Below are positions 1 to 7,882 of a DNA stretch of 46,183 nt, piece by piece (position 1 is the first letter of the stretch; each line of letters begins with the position of its first letter). A program made the translations under genes and the position numbers. The notes beneath the pieces are model-generated. The model made no database searches. It had not been told where the DNA came from and saw only the letters and a program-made list of their open reading frames with translations. Source of the stretch: JALYNX01 sp040905925 (GTDB taxonomy: Bacteria > Actinomycetota > Acidimicrobiia > Spongiisociales > ZC4RG35). Location: assembly GCA_040905925.1 (NCBI GenBank), contig JBBDQO010000039.1, positions 1 to 46,183 of the forward strand, written 5' to 3'.

Positions 1-2
1 AG

Positions 3-1202
3 GTGGTCCACGCCATCCGGCCCCTGATGGACTCGATCCCACCCGACATCACCTCGAAGGACCCCGAGGAACGGGCCCGGATGGCTGCGATCGGCGCCTA
101 TCTCGCCGATCTGCCCCCCAACGTCCTCCACGACACGATCCGGCTGATGACCGGCAGCGCCGCCGACATCCTCGAGGACTACTTCGAGTCGGACATCATG
201 CAGGGGCTCCACGCCTCATCGGGGATAATCGGGACCAAGGTCGGGCCCCGGTCCCAGGGATCGGGTCTGGTGCTTCTCTATCACTCGTTCGGCGAGCACG
301 ATGGCGCCTACGGCTCCTGGGCCTTCCACAAGGGAGGCAACGGCGGGTTCACCCAGGTCCTCGCCCGGGCCGCCGAGTCGTTCGGGGCAGAGATCCGCCT
401 GAAGTCCCCGGTCGACCACGTCATCACCAAGAACGGCCGCGCCACCGGTGTGATGCTCGAGGACGGGACCGAGCTCGAGGCCAAGACGGTGGTGAGTGCC
501 GTCGACCCCCGTCGCACTTTCATGGAGTTGGTCGATCCCCGCGAGTTGCCCACCGACCTGGTGGACAACATCCGCCGCTTCAAGTTCCAGGGCACCTCGG
601 CCAAGGTGAATTTCGCCCTCGACGCCAACCCCACTTACCCCGCCCTGGCCGGCCGCTCCGATCAATACCGCGGGTTCATCAACATGGGCCCTTCGCTCGA
701 TTACCTGGAGCGTGCCTTCGACGACGCCAAGTACGGCTGGTACTCGAAGAAGCCCTACATCGATGGCTGCATCCAATCCAACGTCGACCCCGACATGGCG
801 CCTCCGGGCAAGGCGGTGATGTCTTGTTTCATCCAGTACGCCCCTTATCACCTGAAGGAGAGCGACTGGGACACCGAAAGGGACCGGTTCGGGGACACGG
901 TGCAGGCCACCCTGGAGTCGCTCTTCCCCGGGTTCGGAGACCTGGTGCTCCACCGCGAGGTGGTCACCCCGCTCGATATCGAGCGCACGGTGGGGCTCAC
1001 CGAGGGCAACATCTTCGCCGGCGAGTTCTTGGCCCCCCAGATGTTCTTCTTCCGCCCCGCCCCAGGCTGGGATCAGTATCGAACCCCGATCGAGGGCTAC
1101 TACCAGTGCGGCTCCGGCACGCACCCGGGTGGTTGCGTGATGGGCGCCCCCGGTCGTTTCGCCTCACAGCAGATCATCGGGGATCTCTCCAAGAAGAAGT
1201 AA
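3..1202 (+). CDS. FAD-dependent oxidoreductase, phytoene desaturase-like (5' truncated)
   Basis: This is the C-terminal part of an FAD amine-oxidase/phytoene-desaturase family protein of the COG1233 type, which oxidises isoprenoid or other hydrophobic substrates. The N-terminal Rossmann GxGxxG motif is missing because the gene runs off the left edge; the GTG at base 3 is unlikely to be the true start. Visible family features are a central segment with GGNGGFTQVLARAAESFGAE, which lies at the FAD-domain return (about residue 112), an ITKNGRATGVMLEDG beta-meander, and a C-terminal GSGTHPGGCVMGAPGR motif (about residue 372) that closes the FAD site. The natural substrate cannot be told. No carotenoid genes lie next to it within the window, so a carotenoid role is not supported. 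Confidence 0.85.
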   Translation: MVHAIRPLMDSIPPDITSKDPEERARMAAIGAYLADLPPNVLHDTIRLMTGSAADILEDYFESDIMQGLHASSGIIGTKVGPRSQGSGLVLLYHSFGEHDGAYGSWAFHKGGNGGFTQVLARAAESFGAEIRLKSPVDHVITKNGRATGVMLEDGTELEAKTVVSAVDPRRTFMELVDPRELPTDLVDNIRRFKFQGTSAKVNFALDANPTYPALAGRSDQYRGFINMGPSLDYLERAFDDAKYGWYSKKPYIDGCIQSNVDPDMAPPGKAVMSCFIQYAPYHLKESDWDTERDRFGDTVQATLESLFPGFGDLVLHREVVTPLDIERTVGLTEGNIFAGEFLAPQMFFFRPAPGWDQYRTPIEGYYQCGSGTHPGGCVMGAPGRFASQQIIGDLSKKK

Positions 1203-1263
1203 CCGTCGGGGAACCCAGGTCTCCCGACCACCGTTGATAGCGTTGTGATCGGGAGGCTCTCCC

Positions 1264-2703
1264 ATGACGTCACGTAGGACTCTGCTCGGTGTAGTTGCGC
1301 TGCTCGTTGCAACGGTTGCCTGCACCCGCCCCGAAGCCGTCCCGAGCACCGAGCCGCTGGCTCTGCCGGACAGTTTTGCTCCCTCGACGACGGTCACCAC
1401 CCAGGCCGGGACGACAACCACCGTCGACATCGAACGAGCCGCGATCTATCCAGTCGATCCTGTCACCCTCGAAGCGTTAGACGGTTTCGACCCGATCCCG
1501 ATGGGTGATTGGTACGACTGGTATTGGGCCGACGTCTCAGACAACGGTTCATGGCTGGCGATGAATGTCGGTCAGGATGACCGCGATGTGAGCGAAGTGC
1601 GCTTGATCAACATCGATGCGTGGGAAACCGTTGCCACGTGGGCAGCCTCATACGGGTCGTCAATTCAGGTATCAAACGACGGAACCGTGTACAGCGTCAC
1701 CAGCGGCTCCCCGAATCCCCAGAAACTATCTCGTATGTCCGCCAGCTTGCAACAACCCGTCATCGTCGCCAAGCTCCCGCCCGGGTTCTATGCATGGCCC
1801 GGGTCGCACCTCAATGGGGACCAGGCTGTCATGTTTGGTCCCATATCCGGGGATATCAATCGGTACAACACCGGAGAGGCGACGATCGTGACTGTCGATT
1901 TGGCGACGGGAGCCGTACGAGAGATCCCCTTGCCCGGAGTGGAGGTCGGGATAATCGCTGAGGTCGACATCGGTGAGGCCTTTCCGGGTCTGGTCGATGC
2001 CAGTCCGGCGGTCGTCTGGGATCACGAGGTGTCAAAGGCGTTGATCGTGCATGCCACCAGGCAGGTGGTGACCGAGGTCGATTTGGCGACCGGCAAGGTA
2101 ACCGAGCATCAGTTCGGAGCCGAAGTTTGGAGATGGGGCCCGTTGTTCACCGGAACAACAGGCCAGGGTGGTGGAGCGTTTGTCGGCAATAGCAGGGTGG
2201 CGGTCCTGAGCCAGGATGAAAGAGCTCTGTATGTGGCGACGACCGTTGGGGAGTTCGTCGTCGGCGACGAGGGCTGGTCGGCAACCACGACATCAACCGG
2301 GATCGCCACCATCGATACCGAGAACTGGCAGATCGTCGATCGCCTCGACGCCCCGATATCGGAGGTCCATCTGTCCCCGGACGGTGATCGGCTTCTCGCC
2401 ACGGGCTACAGCTACACCGAGGGCACGAACGAGTATGAATACACCTCCTCCGGTTCATACGTGATCGATCCCGTTGGCCTGGAGGTCATTGCCCATCACG
2501 ATCCCGATCAAGCGGACCGGAACTACGGGGCCTTCTCGTTCAGCAACGATTCGCATCTTGGATATGTCACCTCCTGGGGTCAACAGGCCAACATCGATGT
2601 CGTAGACCTCGAGACCGGGGCCATCCTCCACACCCGGAGCGACCCCGAGATCCAGATCTTCGGGGAAGTCGGCATTCTCGGCGAGGTGCGGCAGGGCCCA
2701 TGA
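1264..2703 (+). CDS. Predicted lipoprotein with beta-propeller-like repeats, function unknown
   Basis: A 479-residue protein beginning with a lipoprotein signal peptide: positive residues, a hydrophobic stretch and an LVATVAC lipobox with Cys at about residue 20. A Thr/Pro-rich linker follows. The body contains several loosely repeated blocks of the kind seen in YVTN/WD40-like propellers, for example SPDGDRLLATGYSY and SNDSHLGYVTSWG, alternating with TIDTENWQIVDRL-type strands. This suggests an extracytoplasmic beta-propeller tethered to the membrane, but no enzyme motif is visible. The ATG has a GGGAGG ribosome-binding site seven bases upstream. It appears to be a single-gene unit ended by the hairpin at 2845-2882. 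Confidence 0.7.
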   Translation: MTSRRTLLGVVALLVATVACTRPEAVPSTEPLALPDSFAPSTTVTTQAGTTTTVDIERAAIYPVDPVTLEALDGFDPIPMGDWYDWYWADVSDNGSWLAMNVGQDDRDVSEVRLINIDAWETVATWAASYGSSIQVSNDGTVYSVTSGSPNPQKLSRMSASLQQPVIVAKLPPGFYAWPGSHLNGDQAVMFGPISGDINRYNTGEATIVTVDLATGAVREIPLPGVEVGIIAEVDIGEAFPGLVDASPAVVWDHEVSKALIVHATRQVVTEVDLATGKVTEHQFGAEVWRWGPLFTGTTGQGGGAFVGNSRVAVLSQDERALYVATTVGEFVVGDEGWSATTTSTGIATIDTENWQIVDRLDAPISEVHLSPDGDRLLATGYSYTEGTNEYEYTSSGSYVIDPVGLEVIAHHDPDQADRNYGAFSFSNDSHLGYVTSWGQQANIDVVDLETGAILHTRSDPEIQIFGEVGILGEVRQGP

Positions 2704-2844
2704 GAGTTGGCGGTTCGGCCCTGGTCGGACTGGCTTGGGCCCAGACACCGACGGCCGCACGGGCCGGCCCCGAGAAGCTCCGCTGAAGGCCAACCAGACA
2801 CTCCAGCTTTGGCCAGAAAAATCCGATACAACCCCGGGGAGCAC

Positions 2845-2882
2845 AACACCGGGATCGCCGATAAGGCGATCCCGGTGTTTTT
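2845..2882 (+). terminator. Rho-independent terminator
   Basis: A perfect 15-bp stem (2845-2859 with 2865-2879) around a five-base loop is followed directly by a T run (2878-2882). It lies 140 bases after the lipoprotein stop and reads in the plus direction. On the minus strand no T run follows, so it probably does not end the convergent gene at 2911. Confidence 0.88.
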
Positions 2883-2910
2883 CGTCCCGGACCCTGATCT
2901 CAGCCGATCC

Positions 2911-3279
2911 TCAGATCTTCAAAGCCTTGTCGAGGACGAGTCTCACCAGGCTGATGGTGAGAGCCCCGAGGAAGGTCGCCCAGAAGAACCCGCTCGAGGT
3001 GAGACCAAGGTCGAGACGCTCCGGGGCGGCCAGCCAGACCACTACCTGCATCGCCAGGGCATTGACGACCAGTAGGAACAGACCAAGGGTGAGCACCACG
3101 ATCGGGAGACTGAACAGTGTGATGATGGGCTTCACCACGGCGTTCACCACCCACAACACGATGGTCAAACCGACGAAGACCCAAACCGTGCCGCTGAATT
3201 CGAAACCGGGCACGATGCTGACAGCAACCCAAAGTGCACCGGCGGTCAACAACAAACTGAGAAGCCATTTCACTCGCAC
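2911..3279 (-). CDS. Phage-holin-family (YvlD-like) four-helix membrane protein
   Basis: A 122-residue integral membrane protein with about four hydrophobic helices. The family hallmark lies at the second to third helices: a WVVNAVVKPIITLFSLPI segment followed by TLGLFLLVVNALAMQ. This matches the PF04020 family ('mycobacterial 4-TM phage holin', YvlD), which is chromosomal and common in actinobacteria and firmicutes. The name does not imply a prophage and no phage gene is near. The start is a GTG preceded by GGGAGA. The function is unknown; membrane-stress roles have been proposed for relatives. Confidence 0.85.
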   Translation of the reverse strand: MRVKWLLSLLLTAGALWVAVSIVPGFEFSGTVWVFVGLTIVLWVVNAVVKPIITLFSLPIVVLTLGLFLLVVNALAMQVVVWLAAPERLDLGLTSSGFFWATFLGALTISLVRLVLDKALKI

Positions 3280-3332
3280 ATCTCCCTGGTCAGTCGGGCA
3301 ACCCTAGATAAGAGGGCCGACGAACGAGAGGA

Positions 3333-4307
3333 TCAGCCGAGGGTGAGCCGGTAGCTCCGACCATCGTTCTCGATGTCAGCGGCCCGGGTCGACCCACCAG
3401 GCAGATAGAGATCCGACCCAACGGCGACCAGAGGGTTGCCATGGAGCCCATGAGGCAGGAGGTCGATGAACGACCATTCACCGCTCCCGGCACTGAAGCG
3501 TTCCACCGTGCTCAACGCCTCATCGGGCGAGAACACCTCACCTCCAGCCACCACTATCGCCTCTTCGATGACCACCGCTCCGAAACCGGATCGAGCGTCG
3601 GTGAGGCTCGCCCCGGAATGCCAGGACTCGGACCCCGGGTCGTAGATCTCGGTCGTGTTGAAGATCTCGCCTTGCCAGCGACCGGCGATAGCCCATATCT
3701 CGCCTTCGAAAGCAACAGCCGCCACATGCTCTCGTTGCAGATCGGGCCCGGGAAGCGCGGACCAGACCTCCCCCGCCACGTCATAGCGATAGAGACCACC
3801 GTCCGGGGTCCCACCCACCACATAGATCGAGTCGTCGAGCACGACGGCCGCCCCGGCGGCGACCGGCCCCGGGAGCGGTGTGCGGTTAACCCATTGGCCA
3901 TCGACCAACTCCCAGACCGTGCTCATGGCGTCGCCGGCGACGGAATAGCCACCCATGACGAAGAGGCGATCGGCGACGACCGCCGCCATCCCATGATGTC
4001 TCGGCTCAGGAAGAGCAGGCAGGTCTCGCCAGGTGTCGGTTTCCGGGGTGTAGGCCTCGACAGTCTCGGTCACCCCCGCCCTCCCTACACCAACCTCGAT
4101 GAAGCCACCGGCCACCACGATCTCACCGTTGAGCACGACCCCGGGGTGCTCGCTGCGTGCGATGCTCATCGGGGCAACCTCGACCCAACCGGCCGGAACC
4201 GATGTCATAGTTGTGGACCCTGGAGCGAGAGTCGACGAAGGGTCTTCGACAGAAGTGGTCGTACAGGCGGTCGTCACCAGGAGCAGGACCGCGGTGACAC
4301 CTCGCAT
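3333..4307 (-). CDS. Kelch-repeat lipoprotein
   Basis: The start chosen is the ATG at 4307, because translation from there gives a clean lipoprotein signal (MRGVTAVLLLVTTAC). The longer reading back to 4409 adds an Arg/Pro-rich tail overlapping the next gene. The mature protein (about 300 residues) has at least five Kelch motifs with the GG doublet, such as IVVAGGFIEV, LFVMGGYSVA, IYVVGGTPDG and IVVAGGEVFS, each followed by spaced Tyr/Trp residues (VEAYTPETDTW, LYRYDVAGEVW, TEIYDPGSESW). This predicts a beta-propeller outside the membrane. It starts 32 bases after the stop of the CGNR gene on the same strand, so the two may be co-transcribed. The ligand is unknown. Confidence 0.85.
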   Translation of the reverse strand: MRGVTAVLLLVTTACTTTSVEDPSSTLAPGSTTMTSVPAGWVEVAPMSIARSEHPGVVLNGEIVVAGGFIEVGVGRAGVTETVEAYTPETDTWRDLPALPEPRHHGMAAVVADRLFVMGGYSVAGDAMSTVWELVDGQWVNRTPLPGPVAAGAAVVLDDSIYVVGGTPDGGLYRYDVAGEVWSALPGPDLQREHVAAVAFEGEIWAIAGRWQGEIFNTTEIYDPGSESWHSGASLTDARSGFGAVVIEEAIVVAGGEVFSPDEALSTVERFSAGSGEWSFIDLLPHGLHGNPLVAVGSDLYLPGGSTRAADIENDGRSYRLTLG

Positions 4308-4339
4308 CGCGGCCAGCCTAGGAAACCGTCGAGTTTGGC

Positions 4340-4900
4340 TCAGACCTGTTCGCGCTGTCGGGCGCGGTGGGCAGCCACATTCTCGCGGGTGGTGCATTTG
4401 CCGGAGCAATGCAGCCGCGAGTGATTGCGTGAGGAATCGACAAACACGTCGTCACAGGTGACTGCGGCACAAGTCCCGAACCGATCGAAGCCCCCTTCGA
4501 TCATGGCCACCGTCAGCCCCATGGCGGTGATCGCCCCCAGCCACCGAGCGGGGCTCCCATCCTGGGACTCGAAGTGGAGGTGCGGCCCCTCGCCGTGGAC
4601 ACTGAGTCGGGGCACGGCGTGGACGTCGGAAAGGATGCCGTTGAGCACCGAGGCCGCACCGGCCTGGTCGTCAGCCTCGAACACGTCCCGGAGACGTGAG
4701 CGCAATGCCCGGACCTCGTGGAGGTCGCGCTCGGTGGGCTCCCAACCCGGCCGACACCCTTCAGTGTTGTCGTGGCTGTCGATAAAGGTTGTGACGTCGG
4801 CCGGCGTGATCAGCTTCTCTTCACCGCTGGCGGCATCGAGGGTGTTGACCAGCTCGACTGCCATCTCCACCGGTTGACCGCTGTAATGCGAAAAGTCCAT
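4340..4900 (-). CDS. CGNR zinc-finger (ABATE-domain) probable transcription regulator
   Basis: A 186-residue protein of the ABATE/CGNR family (PF07336 plus PF11706), widespread in actinobacteria as putative regulators. The N-terminal ABATE half carries the typical ELVNTLDA start and an ALRSRLRDVFEA segment. The C-terminal finger has C-x4-C (CAAVTC) and C-x3-C (CSGKC) pairs followed by the basic TTRENVAAHRARQR helix. The eponymous CGNR is replaced by CTTR, a common variant. It is divergent from an EamA exporter across a 79-bp gap containing an imperfect palindrome. I infer that it regulates the exporter and possibly itself. Confidence 0.85.
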   Translation of the reverse strand: MDFSHYSGQPVEMAVELVNTLDAASGEEKLITPADVTTFIDSHDNTEGCRPGWEPTERDLHEVRALRSRLRDVFEADDQAGAASVLNGILSDVHAVPRLSVHGEGPHLHFESQDGSPARWLGAITAMGLTVAMIEGGFDRFGTCAAVTCDDVFVDSSRNHSRLHCSGKCTTRENVAAHRARQREQV

Positions 4901-4912
4901 TTGAGCCCTTAC

Positions 4913-4959
4913 TGAAGTAGGCTATAGTGTAAGGTACGAATTCAGTATAGCCCACTACA
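4913..4959. promoter_or_regulatory. Candidate operator palindrome between CGNR regulator and EamA exporter
   Basis: Two 14-base arms (4913-4926 and 4946-4959) are inverted repeats matching at 12 of 14 positions, with a perfect GGCTATA/TATAGCC core, and are separated by 19 bases. A plausible plus-strand promoter (TTGAGC at 4901, TATAGT at 4923, 16-bp spacer) overlaps the left arm. The placement suits repression of the exporter by the divergent CGNR protein. Confidence 0.5.
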
Positions 4960-4979
4960 GCCGAGAGCGATAGAGAGAC

Positions 4980-5936
4980 ATGGAAACGTCAGTCGACGGC
5001 GCAACGACCGGCACCCCCTCCCGGGGCAAGCTAGTCGCCGCCCTGCTTGCGGTTTACTTCATCTGGGGATCGACGTATCTGGGTCTGAAGTTTGGCCTCG
5101 AGGGCTTCCCCCCATTTCTCCTCAACGGGATTCGATTCCTCGTCGCCGGGGGAATCATGTTTGTGGTACTCCGATCCCGCGGCGAGGGATCTCCAACCCC
5201 CCGTCAGTGGCGGAACCTGGCGCTGTTGGGGATACCACTCTTCGTCGGCGGTCTGAGTCTGGTGACGGTTGCCGAGGATCTGGGTGTCGGGTCTGGGGTA
5301 ACTGCCACCGCCATCGCGATGACACCTGTCTGGGCTGCCCTCTGGAGCGGTTTGTTCGGGCAATGGCCGGTCCGCCGTGAATGGATCGGATTGATCGTCG
5401 GCCTCCTGGGTGTTCTCGTCCTCGCCCAGGAGGGCGACTTTCGCTCCAGCGACGTCGGCACCCTGCTCGTGGTGATCTCCCCCATCCTCTGGGCCTTCGG
5501 GTCCATCTGGGGCCCTCGGCTCGACCTGCCCAAAGGCCTAATGGCTCCCGCCGCACAGCTGCTGTCAGGTGGGGTCCTGCTCTCGGTCATCGGCCTGGTG
5601 CGCGGTGAGCGCATCGTCGAGATGCCCCCGACCTCGGCGTGGCTGGCCCTCGCCTATCTGACGTTCTTCGGATCGATCATCGCCTTCACGGCCTACTTCT
5701 ATCTGATCAGGACGGTGCGCCCGGCCCTGGCCATCAGCTATGCCTACGTCAACCCGGTGGTGGCGGTCGCCCTCGGGCTCAGCCTCGGTGGGGAGATCAT
5801 CACCGGGCCGATCTTCATCGCCTTGCCGTTGATCCTCCTCAGCGTTGCCCTGGTCGCCACCGCGCACCGGGGCGCCCGGGTCGGCAAGACCCGCCCCCTC
5901 CCCAACGCGCCCGCTCCATTGGAGGAAGCTGCCTGA
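4980..5936 (+). CDS. EamA/DMT-family exporter (YedA-like)
   Basis: A 318-residue protein with about ten hydrophobic helices in two EamA repeats, the length expected for the drug/metabolite transporter superfamily. The first repeat opens with the diagnostic VYFIWGSTYLGLKFGLEGFPP and LNGIRFLVAGG; the second has LLVVISPILWAFGSIWG and ends with AYFYLIRTVRPALAISYAYVNPVVAVALG. This pattern is closest to the YedA/RhaT-like subgroup of metabolite or drug exporters. The substrate cannot be predicted. It is the only gene of its plus-strand unit, and its stop is three bases from that of the convergent gene at 5940. Confidence 0.9.
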   Translation: METSVDGATTGTPSRGKLVAALLAVYFIWGSTYLGLKFGLEGFPPFLLNGIRFLVAGGIMFVVLRSRGEGSPTPRQWRNLALLGIPLFVGGLSLVTVAEDLGVGSGVTATAIAMTPVWAALWSGLFGQWPVRREWIGLIVGLLGVLVLAQEGDFRSSDVGTLLVVISPILWAFGSIWGPRLDLPKGLMAPAAQLLSGGVLLSVIGLVRGERIVEMPPTSAWLALAYLTFFGSIIAFTAYFYLIRTVRPALAISYAYVNPVVAVALGLSLGGEIITGPIFIALPLILLSVALVATAHRGARVGKTRPLPNAPAPLEEAA

Positions 5937-5939
5937 CGG

Positions 5940-7211
5940 TCACCGGCGGGTGATGTCGTAATGCAACGTCAGAAAGGTGACGTTGCCAAGCGAAAACCGA
6001 TGCTCGGTCTTGAATGCGTCGCCGTCCACAAATACATCGATCTCCTCTCCGAAGGCAGTGAGCTGGAGAGTGGTGAGCAGACCGCCTTCCTCGACGAACG
6101 ACAGGTAATGACCGGGCAAGGCAAGATCGGTGTGTGATCGGAGCAACAACCCGTTACCCCTGTTGTTGAACGGCTGAAGGGTGGCGGTGAAGTTGCCTGC
6201 GGGCAACGGGAAGCCGACAGCCACGTAGGCCACGTCATCAACACGCACCACTGTGTAGATCCCCACATACAAGGGCTCCCCGTCCTGGTAGGCCCGGACC
6301 CAGGCTCGAAAATCGGCGCGTCCATCGTGGTCGACGTCAATGGTGTCGATCCAGGAGATCACACCGCGCTGCACCTCTTCGATCTCGAACGGAGCATTGG
6401 CCTGCCCCAGCGGCTTGGCCACGGTCTCCCGATAGATCCGATATGGCAGACGCATCCAGGGCTTCCACTCGGGGACGATCGAGAGTGTGAAACGACTGGT
6501 GTGCTCATAGAACTCGCGGACCAGCGGGTTGACCAGGCTCGGGTCGAAGCTGGGGCCTTTCAACTCGTCGAAGTTGGCCACGATTCCGACATCGAGCGGG
6601 CTATGGATGTACCGGGCGCCAACGGAGCGGGCGTATCGCTCCAGATAGTCGACGCCCACATGTCTGGTGGCCTCCGAGAAGGGCACCACGAAAGGAAGGT
6701 CGGCGCCGGCGACCCGTTCCCCAATCACCCGGAGCTGCTCGTGGCCCCGCCACAGATAGGCGGAGAGGCTGCGATAGACGATCACGGTTAGTGCACCGAC
6801 TTCCGGCCAGCCGACCTCGGGATCGATCAGAGCCAATACCGCCCCGATCAGGGCGCCGACACCGGCACCCAGCAGGACCTTGATCGGCCGGAGCCCAGCG
6901 AGACCCGTGACCGCACCGATCAACGAGCCCGGCACCCACGCCGGCCAGGCTGGGAGCGACCATTCGAGCAACCAGCCAACTCCGGCGGCGATGAAGGCAG
7001 CCGCGGCGATACGCGCCAACAGCGGCTGGGGTTTCCCGGGTCGTCGGGTGGCGTCGGCCCAGGCCGAGACCAGACCGAGGACCACAGCGCCGATCACCGC
7101 TCCGGCGACACGACCTTGCTCGTGCGACGAGCCGAGGGCGGCACCACCCAGCCCACCGATGAGGCCACCGGTCACGGCGGCCCCCACTATCTGACCGGCG
7201 CTTCGATTCAC
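5940..7211 (-). CDS. Membrane-anchored protein of unknown function
   Basis: A 423-residue protein. Residues 1-150 form about five hydrophobic helices rich in glycine zippers (GGLIGGLGGAALG, GAVIGAVVLG, GAGVGALIGAVLAL). The remaining 270 residues are soluble, with mixed alpha/beta character and no recognised catalytic motif. A DVDHDGRADF segment near residue 300 resembles a calcium-binding EF-hand-like or dockerin-like loop, but there is only one. The gene stands alone on the minus strand, divergent from the TPR gene across a gap that contains repeat copy A. I do not recognise the family. Confidence 0.6.
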   Translation of the reverse strand: MNRSAGQIVGAAVTGGLIGGLGGAALGSSHEQGRVAGAVIGAVVLGLVSAWADATRRPGKPQPLLARIAAAAFIAAGVGWLLEWSLPAWPAWVPGSLIGAVTGLAGLRPIKVLLGAGVGALIGAVLALIDPEVGWPEVGALTVIVYRSLSAYLWRGHEQLRVIGERVAGADLPFVVPFSEATRHVGVDYLERYARSVGARYIHSPLDVGIVANFDELKGPSFDPSLVNPLVREFYEHTSRFTLSIVPEWKPWMRLPYRIYRETVAKPLGQANAPFEIEEVQRGVISWIDTIDVDHDGRADFRAWVRAYQDGEPLYVGIYTVVRVDDVAYVAVGFPLPAGNFTATLQPFNNRGNGLLLRSHTDLALPGHYLSFVEEGGLLTTLQLTAFGEEIDVFVDGDAFKTEHRFSLGNVTFLTLHYDITRR

Positions 7212-7258
7212 CAGCGGAAACTACGTGGCAGGCCTGATCTGGGTGCCTCCCCACCCAA

Positions 7259-7310
7259 ATTGGGACGCACAGGGGTCATATACGGCCCTCTCGGTCTCAA
7301 TTACGAGGTG
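7259..7310. repeat. 52-base hairpin repeat, copy A (REP-like)
   Basis: It is 40/52 identical without gaps to the sequence at 27975-28026. The outer arms ATTGGGAC (7259-7266) and GTCTCAAT (7294-7301) pair, allowing one G-T. Inside them an AGGG/CCCT stem encloses the conserved GGTCATATACGG. It lies between two divergent genes and shows no ORF. Confidence 0.6.
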
Positions 7311-7365
7311 TATCGACGCCGTCAACGATCGGGATGCTTCGTGACCCGGCTCTACAGTTCGGGTC

Positions 7366-7854
7366 ATGGCCGAATCTCGGGAACTGGAGACCGCGCTCGC
7401 CCTCGGGGAGCAACTGGTCGGGGAGGAGCGATACCAGCAAGCCATCGATCATTTCAAGGTGCTGGCTGCCCTTCATCCCAAGAACCCGAGTGTCCTCTTT
7501 CTGCTGGCAGGAGCTTTCGACTCAGCCGGTCTGGAGAGAGAGGCGGTCGCTCCATATCGGGCGGCCCTGACATCTGGTCTCAGCGGGGCCGAGGACCTTC
7601 GGGCCCGAATCCAGCTCGCCAGCACCCTTCGCAATCTCGGTGAGAACGAGGAGGCGGTCCAGATCCTGTCCCAGGTCTGCGTGCAGCATCCCGAGCACCG
7701 GGCAGCACGCGCCTTTCTGGCTCTGGCATTGACCAGCGCCGGCAATCCCGAAAGGGCAGTGTCCGAGCTGTTGGACTTGCTGCTGACCCACCCAGGACCG
7801 GTCGAACGGTATCAGCGCTCATTGCGCTGGTACGCCGATCACCTGGTCGCCTGA
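7366..7854 (+). CDS. Tetratricopeptide-repeat protein
   Basis: A 162-residue, all-helical cytoplasmic protein with about three to four TPR units: GEERYQQAIDHFKVLAALHP (about 20-39), GAFDSAGLEREAVAPYRAAL, ASTLRNLGENEEAVQILSQV and ALTSAGNPERAVSELLDLL. Each has the small-large-small TPR pattern (A/G at position 8, A at 20, P near 32). There is no signal peptide or membrane segment. The arrangement matches short TPR_5-type proteins that act as protein-interaction scaffolds. The partner is unknown and the gene is monocistronic. Confidence 0.85.
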   Translation: MAESRELETALALGEQLVGEERYQQAIDHFKVLAALHPKNPSVLFLLAGAFDSAGLEREAVAPYRAALTSGLSGAEDLRARIQLASTLRNLGENEEAVQILSQVCVQHPEHRAARAFLALALTSAGNPERAVSELLDLLLTHPGPVERYQRSLRWYADHLVA

Positions 7855-7882
7855 TCTGGTGCGACCAGACGGTACAGCGCCT

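Noticed and set aside
216..1124. A 302-codon minus-strand open frame
   Set aside because: It is antisense to the oxidoreductase, Gly/Val/His-rich, without domain motifs; high-GC genes often leave such shadow frames.
2855..2864. A GCCGATAA octamer like the sigma-28 -10 element
   Set aside because: It is the loop side of the perfect terminator hairpin, and no TAAA-like element lies 15 bases upstream.
2911..3279. Prophage indicated by a 'phage holin' family protein
   Set aside because: This family is chromosomal in most bacteria, and no phage structural, lysis or integrase gene is near.
6310..6340. EF-hand/dockerin-like DVDHDGRADF loop in the membrane protein at 5940
   Set aside because: A single loop without a partner or flanking helices is not enough to claim calcium binding.
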